Of a stretch of DNA of 31,710 bases, positions 1 through 8,232 are shown piece by piece. This DNA comes from Actinomycetes bacterium (GTDB lineage: Bacteria > Actinomycetota > Acidimicrobiia > Acidimicrobiales > Palsa-688): positions 1-31,710 of the forward strand of contig JAKAQB010000045.1 in the NCBI GenBank assembly GCA_021811865.1. The letters are read 5' to 3'. Positions within the stretch are counted from its first letter, which is position 1, and each line of letters starts with the position of its first letter. The translations under genes were made by a program, and so were the position numbers. The notes below the pieces were generated by a model. The model saw only the letters and a list, made by a program, of their open reading frames with translations, searched no databases and was not told the origin of the DNA.

Positions 1-128
1 CGGGGCCGACCGGTCGAGACGGCCCTGCGGCGGGCCCCGACGCCACGTCAAGGTGGTGTCACAGCCCCCTGGCACCATGACGAGAGGTTGAAATGTGAAG
101 AGGCCCCACGTGAAACGTGAAGACCTCC

Positions 129-205
<77 letters not shown>

Positions 206-557
206 GTGGTTTCACCACTCTATCAGGCCGTCCGGCTCGGGCGACGGGCGGCAGAGGAAGGCGGTCACACCCTCGCATGTAGCGTCGGGGCATGCGAAGG
301 GTGGTACCGGTTCTCCCTCCTTCTGTGCGGGTCGGGCCTTCTGTGCAGGCCGGGCCCCTCGGGCAGGGCGCCGTAAGCGACTCGGCCATGGCTGCTGCCG
401 CCAGGGCAGCGACCACGAGGGTGGTGCGGGCAACCACCGCGGTACGCCGGCAGCTCCAGCCCGGCACCGGCAGATCGCCAGCCCGACGCTGGGCTCGGGC
501 ACCGCCGTCAAACTGCGATCGGCTGGCGCTGACGTGCGACACGCCACACCCGACGAC
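206..557. other. intergenic stretch without a recognisable gene
   Basis: Between the tRNA and the small gene remnant at 558 I see no convincing coding frame on either strand; the open frames here have no family-like sequence. The only local structure is an imperfect 18-bp tandem duplication at 320-337 and 338-355 (units starting CTTCTGTGC, two mismatches). The tRNA promoter should lie just right of 205 but is not obvious. Confidence 0.5.
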
Positions 558-785
558 ATGGGAGGAGCCGAGTCGTTCCTCGACCGACTGCGGGCGCTGC
601 CCGGGGTGCGGGAGTCGCGTCCGGGCGCTTTCGCGGGCGCTGCTGCACCGCCACGCCAACCCGTCGGGCTTGTGCGCGGACGTACGCCTCAGTGGCGGTT
701 CGAGCGCCACAGGGTGGAGACCGGGGAGGAGCAGGCAGCCGTCCTCGCCGCGATCGTTTCCGACGTCATCGCGCCACCGTCGGCT
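558..785 (+). pseudogene. frameshifted remnant of a small conserved hypothetical gene
   Basis: Pieces of one plausible protein are spread over two reading frames. The frame of the ATG at 558 gives MGGAESFLDRLRALPGVRES and GAFA. A second frame from about 630 gives SRALLHRHANPSGLCADVRL. The first frame then resumes near 697 with FERHRVETGEEQAAVLAAIV. Joined, these read like one compact protein of roughly 80 residues: a helix (FLDRLRALPGV), a His-containing strand (LLHRHANPSGL) and a strand-helix end (RFERHRVET). At least two small deletions are needed to explain the frame changes. I do not know the function and name no family. Chance similarity is possible, but the piecewise continuity is suggestive. 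Confidence 0.45.
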
Positions 786-830
786 GACTCACCATGGGCG
801 CCGATCCAGCGCCCGCCACCCGCCTCAGAC

Positions 831-2470
831 TCAATCCCGGCCGGTCAGGCGCTGAGCCGCCTGGGCAGAGCGGTCCCGACGCTGCACGAGGGCCAGCCGA
901 CGCCCGGAAACCAGGAGCTCCGGGGTGCCAAGCAGCAGGTCGGTGTGCAGCTCCGCACTCAACTCGAGCGTGATGCCGGCGGCCTCCATCATCACGTAGC
1001 CGCGGGACGACAGGGCTGACGACGTGGGCAGGCCAAACGCGGCCGCGAGATCCTTCACCTGCCACCCCCGGCCGGCAGCGAAGGCGTCGTTGGCCTTGCC
1101 GATCACCCACACGATGCCGGCGGCGGTGACCCCGAGCCGGAACGACCGCCGGAACACTGCCGGATCGCCAGCGGCAGCGCGTGCGAGCAGTCGCCGGCAG
1201 GCGGTGCGGTACTCCACATCGAGCTCGGCATCGCAGTAGCCGTCGAGGAGCGCGAGCAGGCCGGAGACCGTGTCCTTCGTGTCATCGGGGATGCCGGTCC
1301 AGTCGAAGGGCTCGTCGGGCAGCGGAGACGCGCTCAGGCCCGCAAGCACCTCCGCGCCTCCCACCGCCGCCTCCAGCCGGTCCTGCTCGGACACGGCGCC
1401 AAGTGGCATGTCCCAGACCTCGTCGGCATCCATGGCACCCATAGCGGCCAGCAGCGCGAGGGGCCCCTGTGGCCGGGGCGTGCGGATGAGCCGTTGGTAC
1501 TCCGGCTCCCATTCGTCGACGGCGGCCAGCGCCTCCCTCGTCCAGCGCCCCGGGATGCCCCGCTGCTCGTGCGCCCACAGGATGACCGCCCGGAGCACGC
1601 CGGGCGCCTGCCGGAGCGAGTCGACGGGCGCCACGATCTTGCGGGGGATCCAGTCGGTGAGCAGGATCCCCACCGACGCGGGGCTCCAGTGGTAAGGGTC
1701 CCTGGGGCCGTAGTCGCAGCCGAACCACAGGATCGACTCGAACAACCCCCGACCGTCGTCATCGTCGAGCGCCCGGCCGTGGACGGAAGCGAAGAAGGCC
1801 TCGGTCACGGCTGCCTGCGCCTCGTCGTCCCACCCGGTCGTCTCGTAGCCCCGGCCGCCGGCCGGCAGGAGGCGGGCCACCCATTCGACGAGCGGGCGAG
1901 CCTGCGGCCAGGTGTCGCTCTCCAGCGGCGGGAACATGATGCCTCCCAGCTCGACGGCCTCCTCGATGCGGGCCGGGCATCGGCGGGGTCGATGCCCTCG
2001 ATCGTCATGCCGTCGGAGTCCTCGCCGGAGCGCTCCATGATGGCGAGGACCTCCTCGACGGTGCCCGTCACGGCGAAGCCGTCCTTGGCGGCATGGCCGA
2101 GGTTGTGGTCGACGTAGAGCATGGCGGAGAGCTCGTGGCCGCCGGCGAGATGGACGCCGACGACGAGGTTCTCCCCGTCACCGAGGATGTGCCGCACCGC
2201 CACCGCCCGCCCGGCCTTGGCCTCCCCCAGCCGGGTGAGCCACTCGGGCAGGTGATGGTGACGCCCGGCCAGGGCGCGGGCCGCCCGGCGGCGGCCGACC
2301 TCGTCGGGTGCGAGCACGGAGAAGGCGGCGAGCAACGCCGTCGTCTCCGGGAGGTCCACGTCCGCGAACGTCCCGATCAGCATCTCGGAGGAGAGGCCCG
2401 GAGCGCCGGGCCGCCTCCGGCGGTGGTCGACCACGGCGGCGAGGCCTGACGCCTCGGCAAGGAGCTCCAT
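831..2470 (-). pseudogene. large conserved hypothetical gene split by a frameshift
   Basis: Two adjacent minus-strand frames form one protein of about 545 residues. The upstream part (ATG at 2470) begins MELLAEASGLAAVVD and contains VRHILGDGENLVVGVHLAGG and ALLYVDHN-like strands (SAMLYVDHNLG), running to the TIEGIDPADAR segment. The downstream part continues as ARIEEAVELGGIMFPPLESD in another frame before the ATG at 1937 and runs to a stop at 831. The switch maps to about 1968-1977, where adding one G to the GCCCGGCCCGC run restores the frame. The layout resembles a mycobacterial/actinobacterial hypothetical protein family of unknown function, from memory. In the same frame, coding-like residues (ELITEVRSRLASGDP) lie before 2470 but directly after a TAG at 2516-2518 and without a start codon, so the N-terminus may also be damaged. 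A sequencing error cannot be excluded for the frameshift. Confidence 0.75.
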
Positions 2471-2625
2471 GGGGTCGCCGCTGGCGAGGCGGGAACGGAC
2501 CTCGGTGATGAGCTCCTACTCGGCGTCCTGTCCGTCTGGCTCGGCACGCCTCCCCGGCCGGGTCCCCTTCGGTGTGGTGCGACCCCCCCGCCGATGACGT
2601 CCACTCCGTGCCACGGCCAGCGACC

Positions 2626-2936
2626 CTACCCGGCCGGCGCAAGGGGGCTCAGGCTCTCCGCGACCTCCTTGGCCCGCTCGGCGAGACCGGCGTTGGAGGC
2701 GAGCACCCCCGGGACGGGTACAGGTTGTCCTCCAGCCCCACCCGGACGTCTCCGCCGAGCAGCATTGCCTGCGCGACCATCGGCATCCCCATCCGACCCG
2801 GGGGGTAACCCGCTCCACAGATGGACTGGAAGAAGGCAGGGGCATCGATGACCCCCTCGGCGATCAACCGCCCAGCCAGCTCGATGTGCCCGAAGTCGGA
2901 CACCTCCAGCTCCGGCCTGTCACCCAGCTCCCTCAT
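2626..2936 (-). pseudogene. truncated, frameshifted BKACE (DUF849) gene remnant
   Basis: The minus-strand frame from 2936 reads RELGDRPELEVSDFGHIELA and GGDVRVGLEDNLY, the C-terminal hallmarks of beta-keto acid cleavage enzymes (BKACE, PF05853), which condense a beta-keto acid with acetyl-CoA. After DNLYPSRG the frame shifts: the next residues, VLASNAGLAERAKEVAESL, lie one frame over and end at TAG 2626-2628. The break is in a short C run on the plus strand (2706-2710). About two thirds of the normal ~280-residue protein is missing upstream, and an internal loop between FFQ and GMPMVAQ looks about 25 residues too short. It follows a CaiD-type hydratase on the same strand. Some BKACEs cleave dehydrocarnitine, so this may be debris of a carnitine-related operon; that is inference. 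Confidence 0.8.
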
Positions 2937-2993
2937 GCACGGAGGCGGCGATCTGCCCGGGGTGACCGGCAGACCGGGGTGCCTGCCGGGGGT

Positions 2994-3773
2994 TCAACGT
3001 CCCTTCCAGGCCGGCTCCCGCTTCTCGGCGAAGGCGCGGGTGCCCTCGACCATGTCCTCGCTGCCGTAGAGGGCCGCCACCGCTGGCAGGTGCCTGTGGT
3101 TCAGCACGTCAAAGGCCTCCTGCACCTCGAGAGCCTCCGTCTCCCGCATGGCCTCCTTGATCGCCGGGTACAACAAGGGGGGACCGGCGGCTAGGAGGTC
3201 GGCGAGCTGCCGGGCCGCCGGCACGAGCTCGTCGAGGCGGACCACGTCGCGCAGGAGCCCCCACCGCCTTGCCTCCTCGGCGTCCATCCAACGCCCGGTC
3301 ATGAGCAGGTCGACGGCGACGTGGTAGGGAATCCGCCGGCGCAGCTTGATGGTGGCGGCGTCGGCGAGGATGCTGGCGCGGCATTCGGGGAGGCAGAAGC
3401 GGGCGTGGTCGGCAGCGAGGATCAGGTCGGCCGCCAGAGCGAGCTCGAAACCGCCGCCGAGGGCCATGCCGTTGACGGCGGCGATCACCGGCTTGTCGAG
3501 ACCTGGCAGCTCTTGCAGACCTCCGAAGCCGCCGACCCCAAAATCCCAATCGAATGCGTCTCCCGCGGCCGCTTCCTTCAGGTCCCAGCCAGCGCAGAAG
3601 TACCGGTCGCCGGCGCCGGTGAGGATGGCCACCCGATAGGCCGGGTCGTCCCGGAACTCGCTGAACACCTCCCCCATCTCCCTGCTCGTCGCCGTATTGA
3701 TGGCGTTCGCCTTCGGGCGGTCGAGGATCACCTCGAGGACGTGACCCCGGCGCTCGACGCGGATCCCGCTCAC
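2994..3773 (-). CDS. enoyl-CoA hydratase, CaiD-type (crotonobetainyl-CoA hydratase-like)
   Basis: A 259-residue crotonase-fold protein, the normal family length (CaiD about 261). Visible hallmarks are LDRPKANAI near the N-terminus, the oxyanion-hole segment FCAGWDLKEAA, DKPVIAAVNGMALGGGFELALAADL, the acidic LPECRASI segment at the active site, and the C-terminal AFAEKREPAWKGR, which closely resembles the CaiD ending. The family hydrates crotonobetainyl-CoA to carnitinyl-CoA; the substrate here is inferred only. I chose the GTG at 3771-3773 because an AAAGGGAAG purine run precedes it and the product matches family length. The frame stays open far upstream only as the shadow of the divergent gene. 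No other carnitine genes are visible except the BKACE remnant just downstream. Confidence 0.82.
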   Translation of the reverse strand: MSGIRVERRGHVLEVILDRPKANAINTATSREMGEVFSEFRDDPAYRVAILTGAGDRYFCAGWDLKEAAAGDAFDWDFGVGGFGGLQELPGLDKPVIAAVNGMALGGGFELALAADLILAADHARFCLPECRASILADAATIKLRRRIPYHVAVDLLMTGRWMDAEEARRWGLLRDVVRLDELVPAARQLADLLAAGPPLLYPAIKEAMRETEALEVQEAFDVLNHRHLPAVAALYGSEDMVEGTRAFAEKREPAWKGR

Positions 3774-3887
3774 GGCTTCCCTTTCGGCATGGACAGCGCA
3801 CAGCATGTCATGGTGGAGATGCCCGAGGACGCCGAGTCGCAGGGCCGTCACCGCCGGCCGTCGCACGCCGGCGCGAGAATCCCACCG

Positions 3888-4463
3888 ATGAGCGCATTCA
3901 AAGCCGATCTGCACCGGTACCTCCAAGCAGGGCGCGACGCCGTGCTGGCCAAGATGGACGGCCTGTCCGACTACGACACCAGGCGTCCCCTCGTTCCCAC
4001 CGGCACCAACCTGCTCGGGCTGGTCAAGCACCTCGCCAGCGTGGAGCTGGGATATTTCGGGGGGGTGTTCGGCCGGCCGTCGAGCATCGCTCTCCCCTGG
4101 TTCGAGGAGGGGGCCGAGCCCAACGCCGACATGTGGGCCACGCCCGATGAGTCGCGCGCCCAGATCGTCGAGCTGTACCACCAGGCTTGGGAGCGTGCCG
4201 ACGCGACCATCGACGCCCTCGCCCTCGACGCCACCGGCATGGTGCCCTGGTGGAACACCGACCGCCCCGTCACCCTGCACCACATCCTCATCCACGTGAC
4301 GGCCGAGACGCACCGCCACGCCGGCCACGCCGACCTCGTGCGCGAGCTCGTCGACGGCCAGGCCGGCTACGACAGCCCCGGCGACAACCTGCCGCCGTGG
4401 GACGCGGCGGGGTGGGCGGCCTACCGCCGGCGACTGCAGGAGGCCGCCGAGATGATGTCCTGA
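3888..4463 (+). CDS. DinB/YfiT-like putative metal-dependent protein (DUF664 type)
   Basis: A 191-residue protein of the DinB-like four-helix-bundle superfamily. The N-terminal helix (MSAFKADLHRYLQAGRDAVL), the LLGLVKHLASVELGYF segment with the first metal-ligand His, and LHHILIHVTAETHRHAGHAD with the second His cluster follow the DUF664 pattern of three spaced histidines. Members bind a divalent metal, and some are thiol-dependent S-transferases; the reaction here is unknown. The ATG at 3888 fits the domain start, and the frame extends upstream only over the opposite-strand gene. There is no Shine-Dalgarno, but GAGAAT lies 7 nt before the ATG, compatible with a leaderless mRNA. It is divergent from the hydratase gene, 114 bp apart. 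Confidence 0.82.
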   Translation: MSAFKADLHRYLQAGRDAVLAKMDGLSDYDTRRPLVPTGTNLLGLVKHLASVELGYFGGVFGRPSSIALPWFEEGAEPNADMWATPDESRAQIVELYHQAWERADATIDALALDATGMVPWWNTDRPVTLHHILIHVTAETHRHAGHADLVRELVDGQAGYDSPGDNLPPWDAAGWAAYRRRLQEAAEMMS

Positions 4464-4500
4464 CGGCGCCACAGTTCGTCAAAGAGACGCCACAACTCTC

Positions 4501-4536
4501 TTGACAAGACGTCTTAGTGACATCATAGTGACGTCA
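4501..4536 (+). promoter_or_regulatory. promoter with overlapping tandem operator-like repeats
   Basis: TTGACA (4501-4506) matches the -35 consensus perfectly. After a 17-nt spacer comes CATAGT (4524-4529), a 4/6 match to -10. Transcription would begin at or next to the ATG at 4536, giving a leaderless mRNA. Overlaid on this are a perfect 10-bp palindrome, AAGACGTCTT (4506-4515), and two abutting 11-bp direct repeats, TAGTGACATCA (4515-4525) and TAGTGACGTCA (4526-4536), the second running into the start codon. Repeats of this size in the promoter of a ribbon-helix-helix gene suggest autorepression. The elements are visible; their use is inferred. Confidence 0.7.
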
Positions 4537-5027
4537 TGGACCTGGGACGGATCGCTGAGGGCATCACAGCTGACCTCCGCCGGGCCGGCGCCATCGGCGG
4601 AGAAGAGACCGGCCGGGTGGCGGAGTTGCTCGTCGCCGGCGTGGAGCCGACGGTGCGCCTCCACCTCATCGAGGCGCTGCACGAGCTGGCCGGCGAGTTG
4701 GAAGCGGCCGCCCCGGGCGTCGCCGCCGCCGTGCGGCTCGACGGCGGCCGGGTGCTCATCGGCCTCACCCTGCCGGCAGTGGAGCCTGCGCCGGCGGAGG
4801 GCGTCGGCTCGGCCGGCGAGTGGGGTGACGACGAGCTCCTGCGGTTGACCGTGCGGCTGCCCGAGAGCCTGAAGGCCCGTGTCGAGCAGGCCGCCGCCCT
4901 CGCCGGCGCCTCCATCAACTCCTGGATCGTCTCCGCCCTGGCCCGCGCCCTCGAAGCGCCGGCCGGGACGGGTCCGCACCCCGGCAGGCGGATGCCCCGC
5001 CGGATCACCGGCTTCGTTCAGGGCTGA
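4536..5027 (+). CDS. ribbon-helix-helix (HicB/Arc-like) DNA-binding protein
   Basis: A 163-residue protein. The C-terminal part (about residues 90-140) is a typical ribbon-helix-helix domain: the strand LLRLTVRLPESLKARVEQAA is followed by a second helix, ASINSWIVSALARALE. This fold is shared by Arc repressor, HicB-type antitoxins and other small regulators. The N-terminal 85 residues are Ala/Glu-rich helices ending in a strand (VRLDGGRVLIGLTLPAVE). No toxin gene adjoins it, so it is more likely a transcription regulator than an antitoxin. The next gene, a DUF4097 protein, starts 20 bp downstream on the same strand, so the two are probably one transcript. The start is set by the promoter at 4501-4529, which leaves no room for a leader. 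Confidence 0.82.
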   Translation: MDLGRIAEGITADLRRAGAIGGEETGRVAELLVAGVEPTVRLHLIEALHELAGELEAAAPGVAAAVRLDGGRVLIGLTLPAVEPAPAEGVGSAGEWGDDELLRLTVRLPESLKARVEQAAALAGASINSWIVSALARALEAPAGTGPHPGRRMPRRITGFVQG

Positions 5028-5047
5028 GCCCGAAGGAGGAGACAGCA

Positions 5048-5896
5048 ATGGAGTGGTACTTCGACGCTTCGGGACCCATCGACGCCGAGCTGTCGGTGCC
5101 CGCCGGCCTCATCGAGGTCGACGCCGGGACCGGCGGCCAGGTGCACGTTGTGCTCGAGGCCATGGGCGGCGGGGCCTCGCGGATGCTCGACATCGGCGAG
5201 CACGGTGTGCGCATCCACCTCGGGGGCGGCAGCGGGCGGGGCCGGGGCGACGAGGTCGTCACCGCCACCGACGTCCACTTCGCCGACGACCACCTCCGCG
5301 TCCGCGCTCCAGAACGCCCCTGGCGCAACGCCGAGCTCCACCTCCGGGTGACGCTGCCGTCCGGCTCCGGTCTCACCACCCGCACGGCGTCGGCCGAGGT
5401 CGCATGCAGCGGCCGGCTCACCAGCTTCGACGGCACGACCGCCAGCGGCGAGATCACCCTCGGCGACATCGAGAGGGACGTAACGGTGAAGACGGCCAGC
5501 GGTGACCTCGCCGCCGGGATGATCGGCGGAGCGGTGCGAGTCGCCGGCGCCAGCGGCGATGTCGCCGTCGAACGCGCCGGTGGTGACGTCGATCTCAACC
5601 TCGCCAGCGGGGACGTTCACGTCGGCGAGGCCGGCGGCTCCGTGCGGGTGCACACCAAGTCGGGTGACGTGCGCATCGGCCGGGCCAGCGCTGGTCGGGT
5701 AACGCTCGACAGCGCATCGGGCGACCTGTGCATCGGCGTCGCCGCCGGCGTGGGTGCCCGCCTCGACGTCACCAGCGTGTCGGGCGACCTCTCCTGTGAC
5801 CTGCCCTTCGAGGAGACCTCCCGGCCCGACGCCCCGCTCGAGATCGTCTGCCGCACCGCCAGCGGCGATGTGCACATCGAGGCGGCGGCAACGTGA
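5048..5896 (+). CDS. DUF4097-family beta-strand repeat protein
   Basis: A 282-residue protein with no signal peptide or membrane segment. From about residue 115 it is built of short repeats with a recurring SGD/SGE motif (TASGEITLG, TASGDLAAG, ASGDVAVE, LASGDVHVG, KSGDVRIG, SASGDLCIG, VSGDLSCD, TASGDVHIE). This is the signature of DUF4097 right-handed beta-structure proteins, the family that includes LiaG-like putative adhesins. The function of the cytoplasmic forms is unknown. A strong Shine-Dalgarno (AAGGAGGAG) precedes the ATG, in contrast to the leaderless first gene, which supports it being the second gene of an operon with the ribbon-helix-helix regulator. A stem-loop lies about 100 bp beyond its end. 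Confidence 0.87.
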   Translation: MEWYFDASGPIDAELSVPAGLIEVDAGTGGQVHVVLEAMGGGASRMLDIGEHGVRIHLGGGSGRGRGDEVVTATDVHFADDHLRVRAPERPWRNAELHLRVTLPSGSGLTTRTASAEVACSGRLTSFDGTTASGEITLGDIERDVTVKTASGDLAAGMIGGAVRVAGASGDVAVERAGGDVDLNLASGDVHVGEAGGSVRVHTKSGDVRIGRASAGRVTLDSASGDLCIGVAAGVGARLDVTSVSGDLSCDLPFEETSRPDAPLEIVCRTASGDVHIEAAAT

Positions 5897-5916
5897 CCCC
5901 CCCACCCACCCACTCC

Positions 5917-5949
5917 CCACCCGGTGCCCACCCGGTCCCAACCCGGTGA
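5917..5949. repeat. three tandem 11-bp units
   Basis: CCACCCGGTGC, CCACCCGGTCC and CAACCCGGTGA follow each other without gaps just after the DUF4097 gene. They are noncoding in the short region between two convergent genes. No function can be assigned; they could be slippage products or protein-binding units. Confidence 0.65.
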
Positions 5950-5998
5950 AAGGGCAGCTCACCCAGCCACCGACATCCAACGGCCCTCGGGTAAGGGT

Positions 5999-6064
5999 AG
6001 CTCGGTGCATTCGCAACAGCTCGGGGGATTCGAGGCGGGTTCCTCGCCCGCTGTGCACCGAGCT
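5999..6064. other. inverted repeat with a structured loop between convergent genes
   Basis: AGCTCGGTGCA (5999-6009) is perfectly complementary to TGCACCGAGCT (6054-6064), giving an 11-bp stem around a 44-nt loop. The loop itself contains a smaller GCGGG/CCCGC hairpin. It lies between the convergent DUF4097 gene and otsA. It lacks a T tract, so it is not a textbook terminator, and its internal structure would also fit a small structured RNA. It is not a tRNA: the inner loop lacks the conserved T-loop bases. Confidence 0.45.
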
Positions 6065-6122
6065 TCCCCGCAGGTCCCGTCACCAGCCGATGCCGGCGCT
6101 GCCGGGTGAGGCACAACTCATG

Positions 6123-6156
6123 GGCGTGACGGCGGCGCCGGCCAACCAGTCACGCC
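6123..6156 (-). terminator. stem-loop downstream of otsA
   Basis: GGCGTGAC (6123-6130) pairs perfectly with GTCACGCC (6149-6156) across an 18-nt loop, 30 bp beyond the otsA stop codon. No T tract follows, as is common for high-G+C actinobacterial terminators, so the assignment rests on position and stem only. Confidence 0.45.
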
Positions 6157-6186
6157 AGACGGGGCAGTGATCCCCGTCGAAGTCGC

Positions 6187-7608
6187 CTACCCCTCCCGGG
6201 ACTCGGCGACCATCGCCAGCGCGCCGAGGAAGGCATTGGCCCAGTGGTGCACGTCGAACTCCGCCACCCGCCGGCGGAGGCCCCGCATACGGCGAGCCGC
6301 CTCCTGCGGCGTGATGGCGACCGCCCGGCGGATCGCGTCCTTGGTGCCGTCGATGTCCCACGGGTTGATCAGTAGCGCCTGGCGCAGCTCGTCGGCGGCA
6401 CCGGCGAACTCGGAGAGCACGAGGGCACCGTGCTCGTCGTGGCGGCAGGCCACGTACTCCTTTGCGACGAGGTTCATCCCGTCGCGCAACGGGGTGACGA
6501 GGAGCACGTCGGCCGCGAGGTACAGGGCCGCCATCTCCTCTTTCGGGAAGGTCTGGTGCAGGTAGTGGACAGCCGGATGCCCCAGGTCGCTGTAGTCACC
6601 GTTGATGCGCCCGACGATGACTTCCACCTCGTTGCGGAGCCGCTGGTACTCCTCGACGCGCTCCCGGCTGGGGCTGGCCACCTGCACCAGCACGGTCTCG
6701 GGCGGGCGCAGGTCGCCGTCGTCGAGTAGCTCCCCGTAGGCCCGCAGGCGGTGCAGGATGCCCTTGGTGTAATCCAGGCGGTCGACACCGAGGATGAGCG
6801 TCTCGGGGTCGCCGAACTCGTGGCGCAAGGCGCGCGCCCGTTGGATCGTCTCGGGCCGCCGGGCGAGCTCGTCGAGGGCGGCGGCGTCGACCGAGATGGG
6901 GAAGGCGGCGGCGCGCAGCTGGCGCCCGCCGCGCTCGATCACCGAGCCCCGCGTCGCTACGCCGCAGGTGCCGCGCGCCGCCCGCAGGAAGTTGGCGGCG
7001 TCACCGCCGCGCTGGAAGCCGACCAGGTCGGCACCGAGGAGCCCTTCGACGACCTGGCGCCGCCACGGCAGCCGAGCGTAGATCTCGTAGCCGGGGAAGG
7101 GGATGTGGTCGAAAAAGCCGATGCGCAGGTCGGGGCGCCGCTCCCGCAACAGGGCAGGGACGAGCTGCAGTTGGTAGTCCTGCACCCACACGATGGCGCC
7201 TTCGTCGGCCTCGAGGTCCACGGCGTGGGCGAAGCGGGCGTTGACGTCACAGTAGGACTCCCACCACCGGCGCTCGAACACCGGCTCCCCGGTGACGTCG
7301 TGGTACAGCGGCCACAGCGTCCCGTTGGAGAAGCCCTCGTAGTAGTCGGTGACGTCCTCGTCACTGAGGCCGAGCGGCACGATGCGCATCCCTTCGAAGT
7401 CGAAGGGGTCGAGGGCGGTGTCCGGCACACCCGGCCAGCCGACCCAGGTTCCCTTGGTGGCCTGGACGACCGGCTCCAGGGCGGCGACGAGGCCGCCGGG
7501 GGAGGCACGCCACTGGGCGGTGCCGTCGGATTGGCTGACCTGGTCGACGGGCAACCGGTTGGCGACGACCACGACGGGGGTGTCGGACGTCACGGGGGCG
7601 TTCGCCAT
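6187..7608 (-). CDS. otsA: alpha,alpha-trehalose-phosphate synthase (UDP-forming)
   Basis: A 473-residue GT20 glycosyltransferase of normal length. It transfers glucose from a nucleotide sugar (normally UDP-glucose) to glucose-6-phosphate, giving trehalose-6-phosphate for osmotic and desiccation protection. Family motifs occur in order: VVVVANRLPVD at the N-terminus, WRASPGGLVAAL, GTWVGWPG, WVQDYQLQLVP, FFDHIPFPGYEI, LGVDRLDYTKGI, VGRINGDYS, and the donor-binding TPLRDGMNLVAKEYVACR with LSEFAGAADEL. No otsB phosphatase gene adjoins it, so dephosphorylation must be encoded elsewhere. TAGGGT (on the minus strand; 7618-7623) lies 9 nt before the ATG, and a GGGGAG run also sits there, so it could be led or leaderless. 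Confidence 0.97.
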   Translation of the reverse strand: MANAPVTSDTPVVVVANRLPVDQVSQSDGTAQWRASPGGLVAALEPVVQATKGTWVGWPGVPDTALDPFDFEGMRIVPLGLSDEDVTDYYEGFSNGTLWPLYHDVTGEPVFERRWWESYCDVNARFAHAVDLEADEGAIVWVQDYQLQLVPALLRERRPDLRIGFFDHIPFPGYEIYARLPWRRQVVEGLLGADLVGFQRGGDAANFLRAARGTCGVATRGSVIERGGRQLRAAAFPISVDAAALDELARRPETIQRARALRHEFGDPETLILGVDRLDYTKGILHRLRAYGELLDDGDLRPPETVLVQVASPSRERVEEYQRLRNEVEVIVGRINGDYSDLGHPAVHYLHQTFPKEEMAALYLAADVLLVTPLRDGMNLVAKEYVACRHDEHGALVLSEFAGAADELRQALLINPWDIDGTKDAIRRAVAITPQEAARRMRGLRRRVAEFDVHHWANAFLGALAMVAESREG

Positions 7609-7660
7609 GCGCTCCCCACCCTACGAGGCACGCCGGTGGGCCCGGCTACTTCGCGCCGCG

Positions 7661-8206
7661 CTAGCTCATCAGGCCCTGGATCCGGTGGGGGCTCGGCCTC
7701 ACGTCGGGCGGCTGGTTCCACCCCGCCTCACGGATCGCCCGGCGGGCCTCCTTGCGGGCCTCCGGGTCGAGGTGGTCGATGAACAGCACCCCGTCGAGAT
7801 GGTCGGTCTCGTGCTGGAGCACCCGGGCGGTGCGCCCCGTGCCGACCACCTGCAGCGGCCGGCCGTGCATGTCATAGCCCTTCGCCACCGTGTTGAGCCG
7901 GCGCTTGGTGTCGAAGTACAGGCCCGGGATGGAAAGGCACCCCTCCGGGCCGTCCTGGATCTCCTCGTCGGGGAGCTCGAGGACGGGGTTGACGAGGTGG
8001 CCCTCCTCACCGCCGCCGGTGTGCCAGACGAACACCCGCTTCAAGACACCGACCTGGGTGGCGGCCAGGCCGGCGCCGTCTTGGTCGTAGAGGGTGTCGT
8101 GGAGGTCGGCGACCAGTTGGCGGAGTTGCTTGTCGAAGTCGGTGACCTCCGACGCGTGCTGCCGGAGCACCGGATCGCCGAAGAGCCTGACCGCGCGCGT
8201 TGCCAT
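7661..8206 (-). CDS. def: peptide deformylase
   Basis: A 181-residue type I-like deformylase that removes the N-formyl group from nascent proteins. The three catalytic motifs are intact: GAGLAATQVG (residues 44-53; Thr where the common motif has Pro), EGCLSIPG with the metal-binding Cys90, and QHETDHLDG with His132, the catalytic Glu133 and His136. It is a natural functional companion of the initiator tRNA at the start of the window, though not linked to it. TACCCT (plus-strand AGGGTA, 8213-8218) sits exactly 6 nt before the ATG, typical of leaderless transcripts; the GGAGG in that spacer is too close to the ATG to act as a ribosome site. UPF0182 ends 26 bp upstream on the same strand. Confidence 0.96.
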   Translation of the reverse strand: MATRAVRLFGDPVLRQHASEVTDFDKQLRQLVADLHDTLYDQDGAGLAATQVGVLKRVFVWHTGGGEEGHLVNPVLELPDEEIQDGPEGCLSIPGLYFDTKRRLNTVAKGYDMHGRPLQVVGTGRTARVLQHETDHLDGVLFIDHLDPEARKEARRAIREAGWNQPPDVRPSPHRIQGLMS

Positions 8207-8232
8207 GCCTCCAGGGTAGGCAGCGGGCGCCG

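Noticed and set aside
3774..4472. N-terminal extension of the CaiD-type hydratase frame to 492 residues
   Set aside because: The extension is the antisense of the DinB-like gene; the crotonase fold begins at GTG 3773.
4536..5896. Toxin–antitoxin pair
   Set aside because: The first product has a HicB/Arc-like fold, but the second is a 282-residue DUF4097 repeat protein, not a toxin.
6010..6053. Possible tRNA in the structured loop after the DUF4097 gene
   Set aside because: The inner hairpin resembles a T arm but its loop lacks the TTCRA pattern, and no anticodon arm can be drawn.
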